A stretch of DNA of 64,000 bases, taken from positions 119,419,768 to 119,483,767 of the forward strand of contig OV884014.1 of assembly GCA_930367205.1 (NCBI GenBank). The letters are read 5' to 3'. The notes under the pieces are model-generated. The model worked only from the letters and a program-made list of their open reading frames with translations. It did not search any database and was not told where the DNA came from. The stretch is from Acanthosoma haemorrhoidale. Its lineage: Eukaryota; Arthropoda; Insecta; Hemiptera; Acanthosomatidae. A program made the position numbers and the translations under genes. Of the stretch, positions 50,605 to 64,000 are shown piece after piece (position 1 is the first letter of the stretch; each line of letters starts with the position of its first letter).

Positions 50605-53600
50605 TATCATAAGCACTCATTGTATCACGTGATACGATCGTATGATGAAAGTTACAAGTAAATATACTATTAAATGATGTCGATTATGACAGTGTACCGT
50701 ACCATTGGCACTCATAGTATCACGTGATACGATCGTATGATTGAAGTCACGAATGAATATAACATCAAATGATGTCGATTATGATAGTGTACCGTACCAT
50801 TGGCACTCATAGTATCACGTGATACGATCGTATGATTGAAGTCAAGAGTGAATATAATATCAAATGATGTCAATTATGATAGTGTTCCGTATCATAAGCA
50901 CTCATTGTATCACGTGATACGATCGTATGATGAAAGTTACAAGTAAATATACTATTTAATGATGTCGATTATGACAGTGTACCGTACCATTGGCACTCAT
51001 AGTATCACGTGATACGATCGTATGATTGAAGTCACGAGTGAATATAATATCAAATGATGTCAATTATGATAGTGTTCCGTATCATAAGCACACATTGTAT
51101 CACGTGATACGATCGTATGATGAAAGTTACAAGTAAATATACTATTAAATGATGTCGATTATGACAGTGTACCGTACCATTGGCACTCATAGTATCACGT
51201 GATACGATCGTATGATTGAAGTCACGAATGAATATAACATCAAATGATGTCGATTATGATAGTGTACCGCATCATTAGCACACATTGTATCACGTGGTAC
51301 GATCGTATGATTAAAGTTACGAGTGAAGATAACATCAAATGATGTCGATTATAATAGTGTACCGTACCATTGGCACTCATAGTATCACGTGATACGATCG
51401 TATGATTGAATTCACGAGTGAATATAAAATCAAATGATGTCAATTATGATAGTGTTCCGTATCATAAGCACTCATTGTATCACGTGATACGATCGTATGA
51501 TGAAAGTTACAAGTAAATATACTATTAAATGATGTCGATTATGATAGTGTACCTTATCATTGGCACTCATTATATCACGTGATACGATCGTATAATGAAA
51601 GTTACGAGTAAATATACTATTAAATAATGTCGATTATGATAGTGTACCGCATTATTGGCACTCATTATATCACGTGATACGATCGTATGATTGAAGTCAC
51701 GAGTGAATATAACATCAAATGATGTCAATTATGATAGTGTTCCGTATCATAAGCACTCATTGTATCACGTGATACGATCGTATGATGAAAGTTACAAGTA
51801 AATATACTATTAAATGATGTCGATTATGACAGTGTACCGTACCATTGGCACTCATAGTATCACGTGATACGATCGTATGATTGAAGTCACGAATGAATAT
51901 AGCATCAAATGATGTCGATTATGATAGTGTACCGCATCATTAGCACACATTGTATCACGTGGTACGATCGTATGATTAAAGTTACGAGTGAAGATAACAT
52001 CAAATGATGTCGATTATAATAGTGTACCGTACCATTGGCACTCATAGTATCACGTGATACGATCGTATGATTGAAGTCAAGAGTGAATATAATATCAAAT
52101 GATGTCAATTATGATAGTGTTCCGTATCATAAGGACTCATTGTATCACGTGATACGATCGTATGATGAAAGTTACAAGTAAATATACTATTAAATGATGT
52201 CGATTATGACAGTGTACCGTACCATTGGCACTCATAGTATCACGTGATACGATCGTATGATTGAAGTCACGAGTGAATATAATATCAAATGATGTCAATT
52301 ATGATAGTGTACCGCATCATTGGCACTCATTATATCACTTGATACGATCGTATGATTGAAGTCACGAGTGAATATATCATCAAATGATGTTGAATATGAT
52401 TGTATAATGTGTCATTGGCACACATTGTATCACGTGATACGATCGTATGATTAAAGTTACGAGTGAATGCAACATCAAATGATGTCGATTATGATAGTGT
52501 ACCGCATCATTGGCAATCATTATATCACGTGATACGATCGTATGATGAAAGTTACGAGTGAATATAACATCAAATGATGTCTAATAGGATTGTATAATGT
52601 ATCATTAGCACTCATTGTTTCACGTGATACGATCGTATGATTAAAGTTACGATTGGAGATACTAATAAATGATGTTGAATATAATAGTGCACCATATCAT
52701 TAGCACTTATTGTATCATGTGATGCGATCGTATGATTGAAGTCACGAGTGAATATAATATCAAATGATGTCAATTATGATAGTGTTGCGTATCATAAGCA
52801 CTCATTGTATCACGTGATACGATCGTATGATTAAAGTTACGATTGGAGATACTAATAAATGATGTTGAATATAATAGTGCACCATATCATTAGCACTTAT
52901 TGTATCATGTGATGCGATCGTATGATTAAAGTTACAGGTGAATATAACATCAAATCATGTCGATTATGATAGTGTACCGCATCATTGGCACTCATTATAT
53001 CACGTGATACTATCGTATGATTGAAGTCACGAGTGAATATAACATCAAATGATGTCGAATATGATTGTATAATGTATCATTAGCACTCATTGTTTCACGT
53101 GATACGATCGTATGATTAAAGTTACAGGTGAATATAACATCAAATCATGTCGATTATGATAGTGTACCGCATCATTGGCACTCATTATATCACGTGATAC
53201 TATCGTATGATTGAAGTCACGAGTGAATATAACATCAAATGATGCTACATATGATTGTATAGTGTATCATTAGCACTCATTATATCACGTGATACGATCG
53301 TATGATTAAGGTTACGAGTGAATAAACTATTAAATGATGTCGAATATGATAGTGTACCGCATCATTGGCACTCATTGTTTCACGTGATACGATCGTATGA
53401 TTAAAGTTACAGGTGAATATAACATCAAATGATGTCGATTAATAGTGTACCGCATCATTGGCACTCATTATATCACTTGATACGATCGTATGATTGAAGT
53501 CACGAGTGAATATATCATCAAATGATGTTGAATATGATTGTATAATGTGTCATTGGCAAACATTGTATCACGTGATACGATCGTATGATTAAAGTTACGA

Positions 53601-54720
53601 GTGAATACAACATCAAATGATGTCGATTATGATAGTGTACCGCATCATTGGCACTCATCATATCACGTGATACGATCGTTTGATGAAAGTTACGAGTGAA
53701 TATAACATCAAATGATGTCGAATATGATTGTATAATGTATCATTAGCACTCATTGTTTCACGTGATACGATCGTATGATTAAAGTTACAGGTGAATATAA
53801 CATCAAATCATGTCGATTATGATAGTGTACCGCATCATTGGCACTCATTATATCACGTGATACTATCGTATGATTGAAGTCACGAGTGAATATAACATCA
53901 AATGATGCTACATATGATTGTATAGTGTATCATTAGCACTCATTATATCACGTGATACGATCGTATGATTAAGGTTACGAGTGAATAAACTATTAAATGA
54001 TGTCGAATATGATAGTGTACCGCATCATTGGCACTCATTGTTTCACGTGATACGATCGTATGATTAAAGTTACAGGTGAATATAACATCAAATGATGTCG
54101 ATTAATAGTGTACCGCATCATTAGCACTCATTATATCACTTGATACGATCGTATGATTGAAGTCACGAGTGAATATATCATCAAATGATGTTGAATATGA
54201 TTGTATAATGTGTCATTGGCAAACATTGTATCACGTGATACGATCGTATGATTAAAGTTACGAGTGAATACAACATCAAATGATGTCGATTATGATAGTG
54301 TACCGCATCATTGGCACTCATTATATCACGTCATACGATCGTTTGATGAAAGTTACGAGTGAATATAACATCAAATGATGTCGAATAGGATTGTATAATG
54401 TATCATTAGCACTCATTGTTTCACGTGATACGATCGTATGATTAAAGTTACGATTGGAGATACTAATAAATGATGTTGAATATAATAGTGCACCATATCA
54501 TTAGCACTTATTGTATCATGTGATGCGATCGTATGATTAAAGTTACAAGTGAATATAACATCAAATGATGTCGATTATAATAGTGTACCGCATCATTGGC
54601 ACTCATTATATCACGTGTTACTATCGTATGATTGAAGTCACGAGTGAATATTACATCAAATAATGCTAAATATGATTGTATAGTGTTGCATTGACACTCA
54701 TTGTATCACGAGATACGATC
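50605..54720. repeat. Segmental Sat1 unit, copy 1 (about 4.2 kb)
   Basis: Matches 54781-58896 at a constant offset of 4176 bp. This equals 44 monomers less 4 bp, explained by two 2-bp-deleted monomers at about 53438 and 54109. Shared rare marks include GTATCACGTGGTACG, GAATATAGCATC and GATTGGAGATAC. Confidence 0.85.
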
Positions 54721-54780
54721 GTATGATTAAAGTTACGAGTAAATATAACATCAAATGATGTCGAATATGATAATGTACCG

Positions 54781-57700
54781 TATCATAAGCACTCATTGTA
54801 TCACGTGATACGATCGTATGATGAAAGTTACAAGTAAATATACTATTAAATGATGTCGATTATGACAGTGTACCGTACCATTGGCACTCATAGTATCACG
54901 TGATACGATCGTATGATTGAAGTCACGAATGAATATAACATCAAATGATGTCGATTATGATAGTGTACCGTACCATTGGCACTCATAGTATCACGTGATA
55001 CGATCGTATGATTGAAGTCAAGAGTGAATATAATATCAAATGATGTCAATTATGATAGTGTTCCGTATCATAAGCACTCATTGTATCACGTGATACGATC
55101 GTATGATGAAAGTTACAAGTAAATATACTATTTAATGATGTCGATTATGACAGTGTACCGTACCATTGGCACTCATAGTATCACGTGATACGATCGTATG
55201 ATTGAAGTCACGAGTGAATATAATATCAAATGATGTCAATTATGATAGTGTTCCGTATCATAAGCACACATTGTATCACGTGATACGATCGTATGATGAA
55301 AGTTACAAGTAAATATACTATTAAATGATGTCGATTATGACAGTGTACCGTACCATTGGCACTCATAGTATCACGTGATACGATCGTATGATTGAAGTCA
55401 CGAATGAATATAACATCAAATGATGTCGATTATGATAGTGTACCGCATCATTAGCACACATTGTATCACGTGGTACGATCGTATGATTAAAGTTACGAGT
55501 GAAGATAACATCAAATGATGTCGATTATAATAGTGTACCGTACCATTGGCACTCATAGTATCACGTGATACGATCGTATGATTGAAGTCACGAGTGAATA
55601 TAAAATCAAATGATGTCAATTATGATAGTGTTCCGTATCATAAGCACTCATTGTATCACGTGATACGATCGTATGATGAAAGTTACAAGTAAATATACTA
55701 TTAAATGATGTCGATTATGATAGTGTACCGCATCATTGGCACTCATTATATCACGTGATACGATCGTATAATGAAAGTTACGAGTAAATATACTATTAAA
55801 TAATGTCGATTATGATAGTGTACCGCATTATTGGCACTCATTATATCACGTGATACGATCGTATGATTGAAGTCACGAGTGAATATAACATCAAATGATG
55901 TCAATTATGATAGTGTTCCGTATCATAAGCACTCATTGTATCACGTGATACGATCGTATGATGAAAGTTACAAGTAAATATACTATTAAATGATGTCGAT
56001 TATGACAGTGTACCGTACCATTGGCACTCATAGTATCACGTGATACGATCGTATGATTGAAGTCACGAATGAATATAGCATCAAATGATGTCGATTATGA
56101 TAGTGTACCGCATCATTAGCACACATTGTATCACGTGGTACGATCGTATGATTAAAGTTACGAGTGAAGATAACATCAAATGATGTCGATTATAATAGTG
56201 TACCGTACCATTGGCACTCATAGTATCACGTGATACGATCGTATGATTGAAGTCAAGAGTGAATATAATATCAAATGATGTCAATTATGATAGTGTTCCG
56301 TATCATAAGCACTCATTGTATCACGTGATACGATCGTATGATGAAAGTTACAAGTAAATATACTATTAAATGATGTCGATTATGACAGTGTACCGTACCA
56401 TTGGCACTCATAGTATCACGTGATACGATCGTATGATTGAAGTCACGAGTGAATATAATATCAAATGATGTCAATTATGATAGTGTACCGCATCATTGGC
56501 ACTCATTATATCACTTGATACGATCGTATGATTGAAGTCACGAGTGAATATATCATCAAATGATGTTGAATATGATTGTATAATGTGTCATTGGCACACA
56601 TTGTATCACGTGATACGATCGTATGATTAAAGTTACGAGTGAATGCAACATCAAATGATGTCGATTATGATAGTGTACCGCATCATTGGCAATCATTATA
56701 TCACGTGATACGATCGTATGATGAAAGTTACGAGTGAATATAACATCAAATGATGTCTAATAGGATTGTATAATGTATCATTAGCACTCATTGTTTCACG
56801 TGATACGATCGTATGATTAAAGTTACGATTGGAGATACTAATAAATGATGTTGAATATAATAGTGCACCATATCATTAGCACTTATTGTATCATGTGATG
56901 CGATCGTATGATTGAAGTCACGAGTGAATATAATATCAAATGATGTCAATTATGATAGTGTTGCGTATCATAAGCACTCATTGTATCACGTGATACGATC
57001 GTATGATTAAAGTTACGATTGGAGATACTAATAAATGATGTTGAATATAATAGTGCACCATATCATTAGCACTTATTGTATCATGTGATGCGATCGTATG
57101 ATTAAAGTTACAAGTGAATATAACATCAAATGATGTCGATTATAATAGTGTACCGCATCATGTGCACTCATTATATCACGTGATACTATCGTATGATTGA
57201 AGTCACGAGTGAATATAACATCAAATGATGTTGAATATGATTGTATAATGTATCATTAGCACTCATTGTTTCACGTGATACGATCGTATGATTAAAGTTA
57301 CAGGTGAATATAACATCAAATCATGTCGATTATGATAGTGTACCGCATCATTGGCACTCATTATATCACGTGATACTATCGTATGATTGAAGTCACGAGT
57401 GAATATAACATCAAATGATGCTACATATGATTGTATAGTGTATCATTAGCACTCATTATATCACGTGATACGATCGTATGATTAAGGTTACGAGTGAATA
57501 AACTATTAAATGATGTCGAATATGATAGTGTACCGCATCATTGGCACTCATTGTTTCACGTGATACGATCGTATGATTAAAGTTACAGGTGAATATAACA
57601 TCAAATGATGTCGATTAATAGTGTACCGCATCATTGGCACTCATTATATCACTTGATACGATCGTATGATTGAAGTCACGAGTGAATATATCATCAAATG

Positions 57701-59614
57701 ATGTTGAATATGATTGTATAATGTGTCATTGGCAAACATTGTATCACGTGATACGATCGTATGATTAAAGTTACGAGTGAATACAACATCAAATGATGTC
57801 GATTATGATAGTGTACCGCATCATTGGCACTCATCATATCACGTGATACGATCGTTTGATGAAAGTTACGAGTGAATATAACATCAAATGATGTCGAATA
57901 TGATTGTATAATGTATCATTAGCACTCATTGTTTCACGTGATACGATCGTATGATTAAAGTTACAGGTGAATATAACATCAAATGATGTCGATTATGATA
58001 GTGTACCGCATCATTGGCACTCATTATATCACGTGATACTATCGTATGATTGAAGTCACGAGTGAATATAACATCAAATGATGCTACATATGATTGTATA
58101 GTGTATCATTAGCACTCATTATATCACGTGATACGATCGTATGATTAAGGTTACGAGTGAATAAACTATTAAATGATGTCGAATATGATAGTGTACCGCA
58201 TCATTGGCACTCATTGTTTCACGTGATACGATCGTATGATTAAAGTTACAGGTGAATATAACATCAAATGATGTCGATTAATAGTGTACCGCATCATTAG
58301 CACTCATTATATCACGTGATACGATCGTATGATTGAAGTCACGAGTGAATATATCATCAAATGATGTTGAATATGATTGTATAATGTGTCATTGGCAAAC
58401 ATTGTATCACGTGATACGATCGTATGATTAAAGTTACGAGTGAATACAACATCAAATGATGTCGATTATGATAGTGTACCGCATCATTGGCACTCATTAT
58501 ATCACGTCATACGATCGTATGATGAAAGTTACGAGTGAATATAACATCAAATGATGTCGAATAGGATTGTATAATGTATCATTAGCACTCATTGTTTCAC
58601 GTGATACGATCGTATGATTAAAGTTACGATTGGAGATACTAATAAATGATGTTGAATATAATAGTGCACCATATCATTAGCACTTATTGTATCATGTGAT
58701 GCGATCGTATGATTAAAGTTACAAGTGAATATAACATCAAATGATGTCGATTATAATAGTGTACCGCATCATTGGCACTCATTATATCACGTGTTACTAT
58801 CGTATGATTGAAGTCACGAGTGAATATTACATCAAATAATGCTAAATATGATTGTATAGTGTTGCATTGACACTCATTGTATCACGAGATACGATCGTAT
58901 GATTAAAGTCACGAGTGAATATAACATCAAATGATGTTGAATATGATTGTATAATGTATCATTAGCACTCATTGTTTCACGTGATACGATCGTATGATTA
59001 AAGTTACGAGTAAATATAACATCAAATGATGTCGAATATGATAATGTACCGTATCATTAGCACTCATATTATCACGTGATACGATCGTATCATGAAAGTT
59101 ACGAGTTAATATAACATCAAATAATGTTGAATATGATTGTATAATGTATCATTAGCACGCATTGTTTCACGTGATACGATCGTATGATTAAAGTTACGAG
59201 TAAATATAACATCAAATGATGTCGAATATGATAATGTACCGTATCGTTAGCACTCATTGTATCACGTGATACGATCGTATGATGAAAGTTACGAGTGAAT
59301 ATAACATCAAATGATGTCGATTATGATAGTGTACCTTATCATTGGCACTCATTATATCACGTGATACAATCGTATAATGAAAGTTACGAGTAAATATACT
59401 ATTAAATAATGTCGATTATGATAGTGTACCGCATTATTGGCACTCATTATATCACGTGATACGATCGTATGATTGAAGTCACGAGTGAATATAACATCAA
59501 ATGATGTCAATTATGATAGTGTTCCGTATCATAAGCACTCATTGTATCACGTGATACGATCGAATGATGAAAGTTACAAGTAAATATACTATTAAATGAT
59601 GTCGATTATGACAG
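54781..59614. repeat. Segmental Sat1 unit, copy 2
   Basis: Partner of the preceding unit at its left side. Its portion from about 55815 is in turn repeated from about 59610 at a constant offset of 3796 bp (40 monomers less 4 bp). Its end carries the private CGATCGAATGATG change (about 59560), which recurs near 63356. Confidence 0.85.
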
Positions 59615-62600
59615 TGTACCGCATTATTGGCACTCATTATATCACGTGATACGATCGTATGATTGAAGTCACGAGTGAATATAACATCAAATGATGTCAA
59701 TTATGATAGTGTTCCGTATCATAAGCACTCATTGTATCACGTGATACGATCGTATGATGAAAGTTACAAGTAAATATACTATTATATGATGTCGATTATG
59801 ACAGTGTACCGTACCATTGGCACTCATAGTATCACGTGATACGATCGTATGATTGAAGTCACGAATGAATATAGCATCAAATGATGTCGATTATGATAGT
59901 GTACCGCATCATTAGCACACATTGTATCACGTGGTACGATCGTATGATTAAAGTTACGAGTGAAGATAACATCAAATGATGTCGATTATAATAGTGTACC
60001 GTACCATTGGCACTCATAGTATCACGTGATACGATCGTATGATTGAAGTCAAGAGTGAATATAATATCAAATGATGTCAATTATGATAGTGTTCCGTATC
60101 ATAAGCACTCATTGTATCACGTGATACGATCGTATGATGAAAGTTACAAGTAAATATACTATTAAATGATGTCGATTATGACAGTGTACCGTACCATTGG
60201 CACTCATAGTATCACGTGATACGATCGTATGATTGAAGTCACGAGTGAATATAATATCAAATGATGTCAATTATGATAGTGTACCGCATCATTGGCACTC
60301 ATTATATCACTTGATACGATCGTATGATTGAAGTCACGAGTGAATATATCATCAAATGATGTTGAATATGATTGTATAATGTGTCATTGGCACACATTGT
60401 ATCACGTGATACGATCGTATGATTAAAGTTACGAGTGAATGCAACATCAAATGATGTCGATTATGATAGTGTACCGCATCATTGGCAATCATTATATCAC
60501 GTGATACGATCGTATGATGAAAGTTACGAGTGAATATAACATCAAATGATGTCTAATAGGATTGTATAATGTATCATTAGCACTCATTGTTTCACGTGAT
60601 ACGATCGTATGATTAAAGTTACGATTGGAGATACTAATAAATGATGTTGAATATAATAGTGCACCATATCATTAGCACTTATTGTATCATGTGATGCGAT
60701 CGTATGATTGAAGTCACGAGTGAATATAATATCAAATGATGTCAATTATGATAGTGTTGCGTATCATAAGCACTCATTGTATCACGTGATACGATCGTAT
60801 GATTAAAGTTACGATTGGAGATACTAATAAATGATGTTGAATATAATAGTGCACCATATCATTAGCACTTATTGTATCATGTGATGCGATCGTATGATTA
60901 AAGTTACAAGTGAATATAACATCAAATGATGTCGATTATAATAGTGTACCGCATCATGTGCACTCATTATATCACGTGATACTATCGTATGATTGAAGTC
61001 ACGAGTGAATATAACATCAAATGATGTTGAATATGATTGTATAATGTATCATTAGCACTCATTGTTTCACGTGATACGATCGTATGATTAAAGTTACAGG
61101 TGAATATAACATCAAATCATGTCGATTATGATAGTGTACCGCATCATTGGCACTCATTATATCACGTGATACTATCGTATGATTGAAGTCACGAGTGAAT
61201 ATAACATCAAATGATGCTACATATGATTGTATAGTGTATCATTAGCACTCATTATAGCACGTGATACGATCGTATGATTAAGGTTACGAGTGAATAAACT
61301 ATTAAATGATGTCGAATATGATAGTGTACCGCATCATTGGCACTCATTGTTTCACGTGATACGATCGTATGATTAAAGTTACAGGTGAATATAACATCAA
61401 ATGATGTCGATTAATAGTGTACCGCATCATTGGCACTCATTATATCACTTGATACGATCGTATGATTGAAGTCACGAGTGAATATATCATCAAATGATGT
61501 TGAATATGATTGTATAATGTGTCATTGGCAAACATTGTATCACGTGATACGATCGTATGATTAAAGTTACGAGTGAATACAACATCAAATGATGTCGATT
61601 ATGATAGTGTACCGCATCATTGGCACTCATCATATCACGTGATACGATCGTTTGATGAAAGTTACGAGTGAATATAACATCAAATGATGTCGAATATGAT
61701 TGTATAATGTATCATTAGCACTCATTGTTTCACGTGATACGATCGTATGATTAAAGTTACAGGTGAATATAACATCAAATCATGTCGATTATGATAGTGT
61801 ACCGCATCATTGGCACTCATTATATCACGTGATACTATCGTATGATTGAAGTCACGAGTGAATATAACATCAAATGATGCTACATATGATTGTATAGTGT
61901 ATCATTAGCACTCATTATATCACGTGATACGATCGTATGATTAAGGTTACGAGTGAATAAACTATTAAATGATGTCGAATATGATAGTGTACCGCATCAT
62001 TGGCACTCATTGTTTCACGTGATACGATCGTATGATTAAAGTTACAGGTGAATATAACATCAAATGATGTCGATTAATAGTGTACCGCATCATTAGCACT
62101 CATTATATCACTTGATACGATCGTATGATTGAAGTCACGAGTGAATATATCATCAAATGATGTTGAATATGATTGTATAATGTGTCATTGGCAAACATTG
62201 TATCACGTGATACGATCGTATGATTAAAGTTACGAGTGAATACAACATCAAATGATGTCGATTATGATAGTGTACCGCATCATTGGCACTCATTATATCA
62301 CGTCATACGATCGTTTGATGAAAGTTACGAGTGAATATAACATCAAATGATGTCGAATAGGATTGTATAATGTATCATTAGCACTCATTGTTTCACGTGA
62401 TACGATCGTATGATTAAAGTTACGATTGGAGATACTAATAAATGATGTTGAATATAATAGTGCACCATATCATTAGCACTTATTGTATCATGTGATGCGA
62501 TCGTATGATTAAAGTTACAAGTGAATATAACATCAAATGATGTCGATTATAATAGTGTACCGCATCATTGGCACTCATTATATCACGTGTTACTATCGTA

Positions 62601-64000
62601 TGATTGAAGTCACGAGTGAATATTACATCAAATAATGCTAAATATGATTGTATAGTGTTGCATTGACACTCATTGTATCACGAGATACGATCGTATGATT
62701 AAAGTCACGAGTGAATATAACATCAAATGATGTTGAATATGATTGTATAATGTATCATTAGCACTCATTGTTTCACGTGATACGATCGTATGATTAAAGT
62801 TACGAGTAAATATAACATCAAATGATGTCGAATATGATAATGTACCGTATCATTAGCACTCATATTATCACGTGATACGATCGTATCATGAAAGTTACGA
62901 GTTAATATAACATCAAATAATGTTGAATATGATTGTATAATGTATCATTAGCACGCATTGTTTCACGTGATACGATCGTATGATTAAAGTTACGAGTAAA
63001 TATAACATCAAATGGTGTCGAATATGATAATGTACCGTATCGTTAGCACTCATTGTATCACGTGATACGATCGTATGATGAAAGTTACGAGTGAATATAA
63101 CATCAAATGATGTCGATTATGATAGTGTACCTTATCATTGGCACTCATTATATCACGTGATACAATCGTATAATGAAAGTTACGAGTAAATATACTATTA
63201 AATAATGTCGATTATGATAGTGTACCGCATTATTGGCACTCATTATATCACGTGATACGATCGTATGATTGAAGTCACGAGTGAATATAACATCAAATGA
63301 TGTCAATTATGATAGTGTTCCGTATCATAAGCACTCATTGTATCACGTGATACGATCGAATGATGAAAGTTACAAGTAAATATACTATTAAATGATGTCG
63401 ATTATGACAGTGTACCGTACCATTGGCACTCATAGTATCACGTGATACGATCGTATGATTGAAGTCACGAGTGAATATAATATCAAATGATGTCAATTAT
63501 GATAGTGTACCGCATCATTGGCACTCATTATATCACTTGATACGATCGTATGATTGAAGTCACGAGTGAATATATCATCAAATGATGTTGAATATGATTG
63601 TATAATGTGTCATTGGCACACATTGTATCACGTGATACGATCGTATGATTAAAGTTACGAGTCAATGCAACATCAAATGATGTCGATTATGATAGTGTAC
63701 CGCATCATTGGCAATCATTATATCACGTGATACGATCGTATGATGAAAGTTACGAGTGAATATAACATCAAATGATGTCTAATAGGATTGTATAATGTAT
63801 CATTAGCACTCATTGTTTCACGTGATACGATCGTATGATTAAAGTTACGATTGGAGATACTAATAAATGATGTTGAATATAATAGTGCACCATATCATTA
63901 GCACTTATTGTATCATGTGATGCGATCGTATGATTGAAGTCACGAGTGAATATAATATCAAATGATGTCAATTCTGATAGTGTTGCGTATCATAAGCACT
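59610..64000. repeat. Segmental Sat1 unit, copy 3 and start of the next
   Basis: Follows copy 2 at offset 3796 up to about 63410. Beyond that the sequence matches the region from about 60190 at an offset 570 bp smaller (six monomers fewer). A further unit therefore starts here with a six-monomer deletion at its head, and is cut off by the window end. Confidence 0.8.

Larger units (their letters stand above)
43599..64000. repeat. Sat1 array, right-hand block to window end
   Basis: 20.4 kb of uninterrupted 95-bp monomers without Sat2. Nested higher-order structure is marked by rare monomers, such as the 2-bp-deleted CGATTAATAGTG type at about 53438, 54109, 57612, 58276, 61409 and 62073. Minus-strand frames of 67 codons at 46015, 46680, 51240, 51905, 55416, 56081 and 59877 are copies of the same few monomers, not genes. 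The array runs off the window edge. Confidence 0.97.

Overview
The window is eukaryotic, almost entirely AT-rich tandem repeat, and holds one protein-coding gene. There is no bacterial-type gene density, operon, tRNA or rRNA. The only gene is the single gag-pol reading frame of a Ty3/gypsy (Metaviridae) LTR retrotransposon of the kind common in invertebrate animals. An invertebrate heterochromatic, possibly pericentromeric or centromeric, block is the most likely source. The species cannot be read from the sequence.

Two unrelated satellites make up about 92% of the window. Sat1 has a 95-bp monomer. Nearly every copy carries two adjacent dyads: TCACGTGA, which extends to the 14-bp GTATCACGTGATAC in many copies, and ATACGATCGTAT. 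Sat2 has a monomer of about 97-99 bp built around CAGGAGCTAACGTAC, CTATGAAATACGCA, GACGATATTTTCCTTG and GTATCAGGAGAACATAA. Both lie in one orientation throughout, apart from a 28-bp inverted Sat1 fragment inside a small insertion at 7372-7493.

Layout: Sat1 1-13494, interrupted by a 122-bp poly(A)-tailed insert at 7372-7493. From 13495 to 34454, Sat2 and Sat1 blocks alternate (six Sat2 blocks, five Sat1 blocks). Sat1 follows at 34455-36496, then the retrotransposon at 36497-41351, Sat1 at 41352-41910, a seventh Sat2 block at 41911-43598, and Sat1 from 43599 to the end. All seven Sat2 blocks share the same left junction (Sat1 ...TACGAGT / TAACATAATAGGGC) and the same right junction (...AACGTACAA / the 20-bp palindrome GATCATACGATCGTATGATC). 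They also share a flanking 28-bp direct repeat. They therefore descend from one ancestral joining event and were amplified as a composite cassette. Within cassettes the ends are constant and the middle varies in monomer number.

The retrotransposon is 4855 bp long. It has 183-bp LTRs that differ at one position, a CAAAT target duplication and an uninterrupted 1407-codon gag-pol frame with all catalytic residues, so it is young and may be active. Removing it with one CAAAT restores an intact Sat1 monomer. The Sat1 arrays also show several layers of higher-order structure: near 190-bp dimers, a local 380-bp four-mer amplification (about 49.2-50.4 kb), and segmental units of 3.8-4.2 kb repeated in tandem from about 50.6 kb to the window end.
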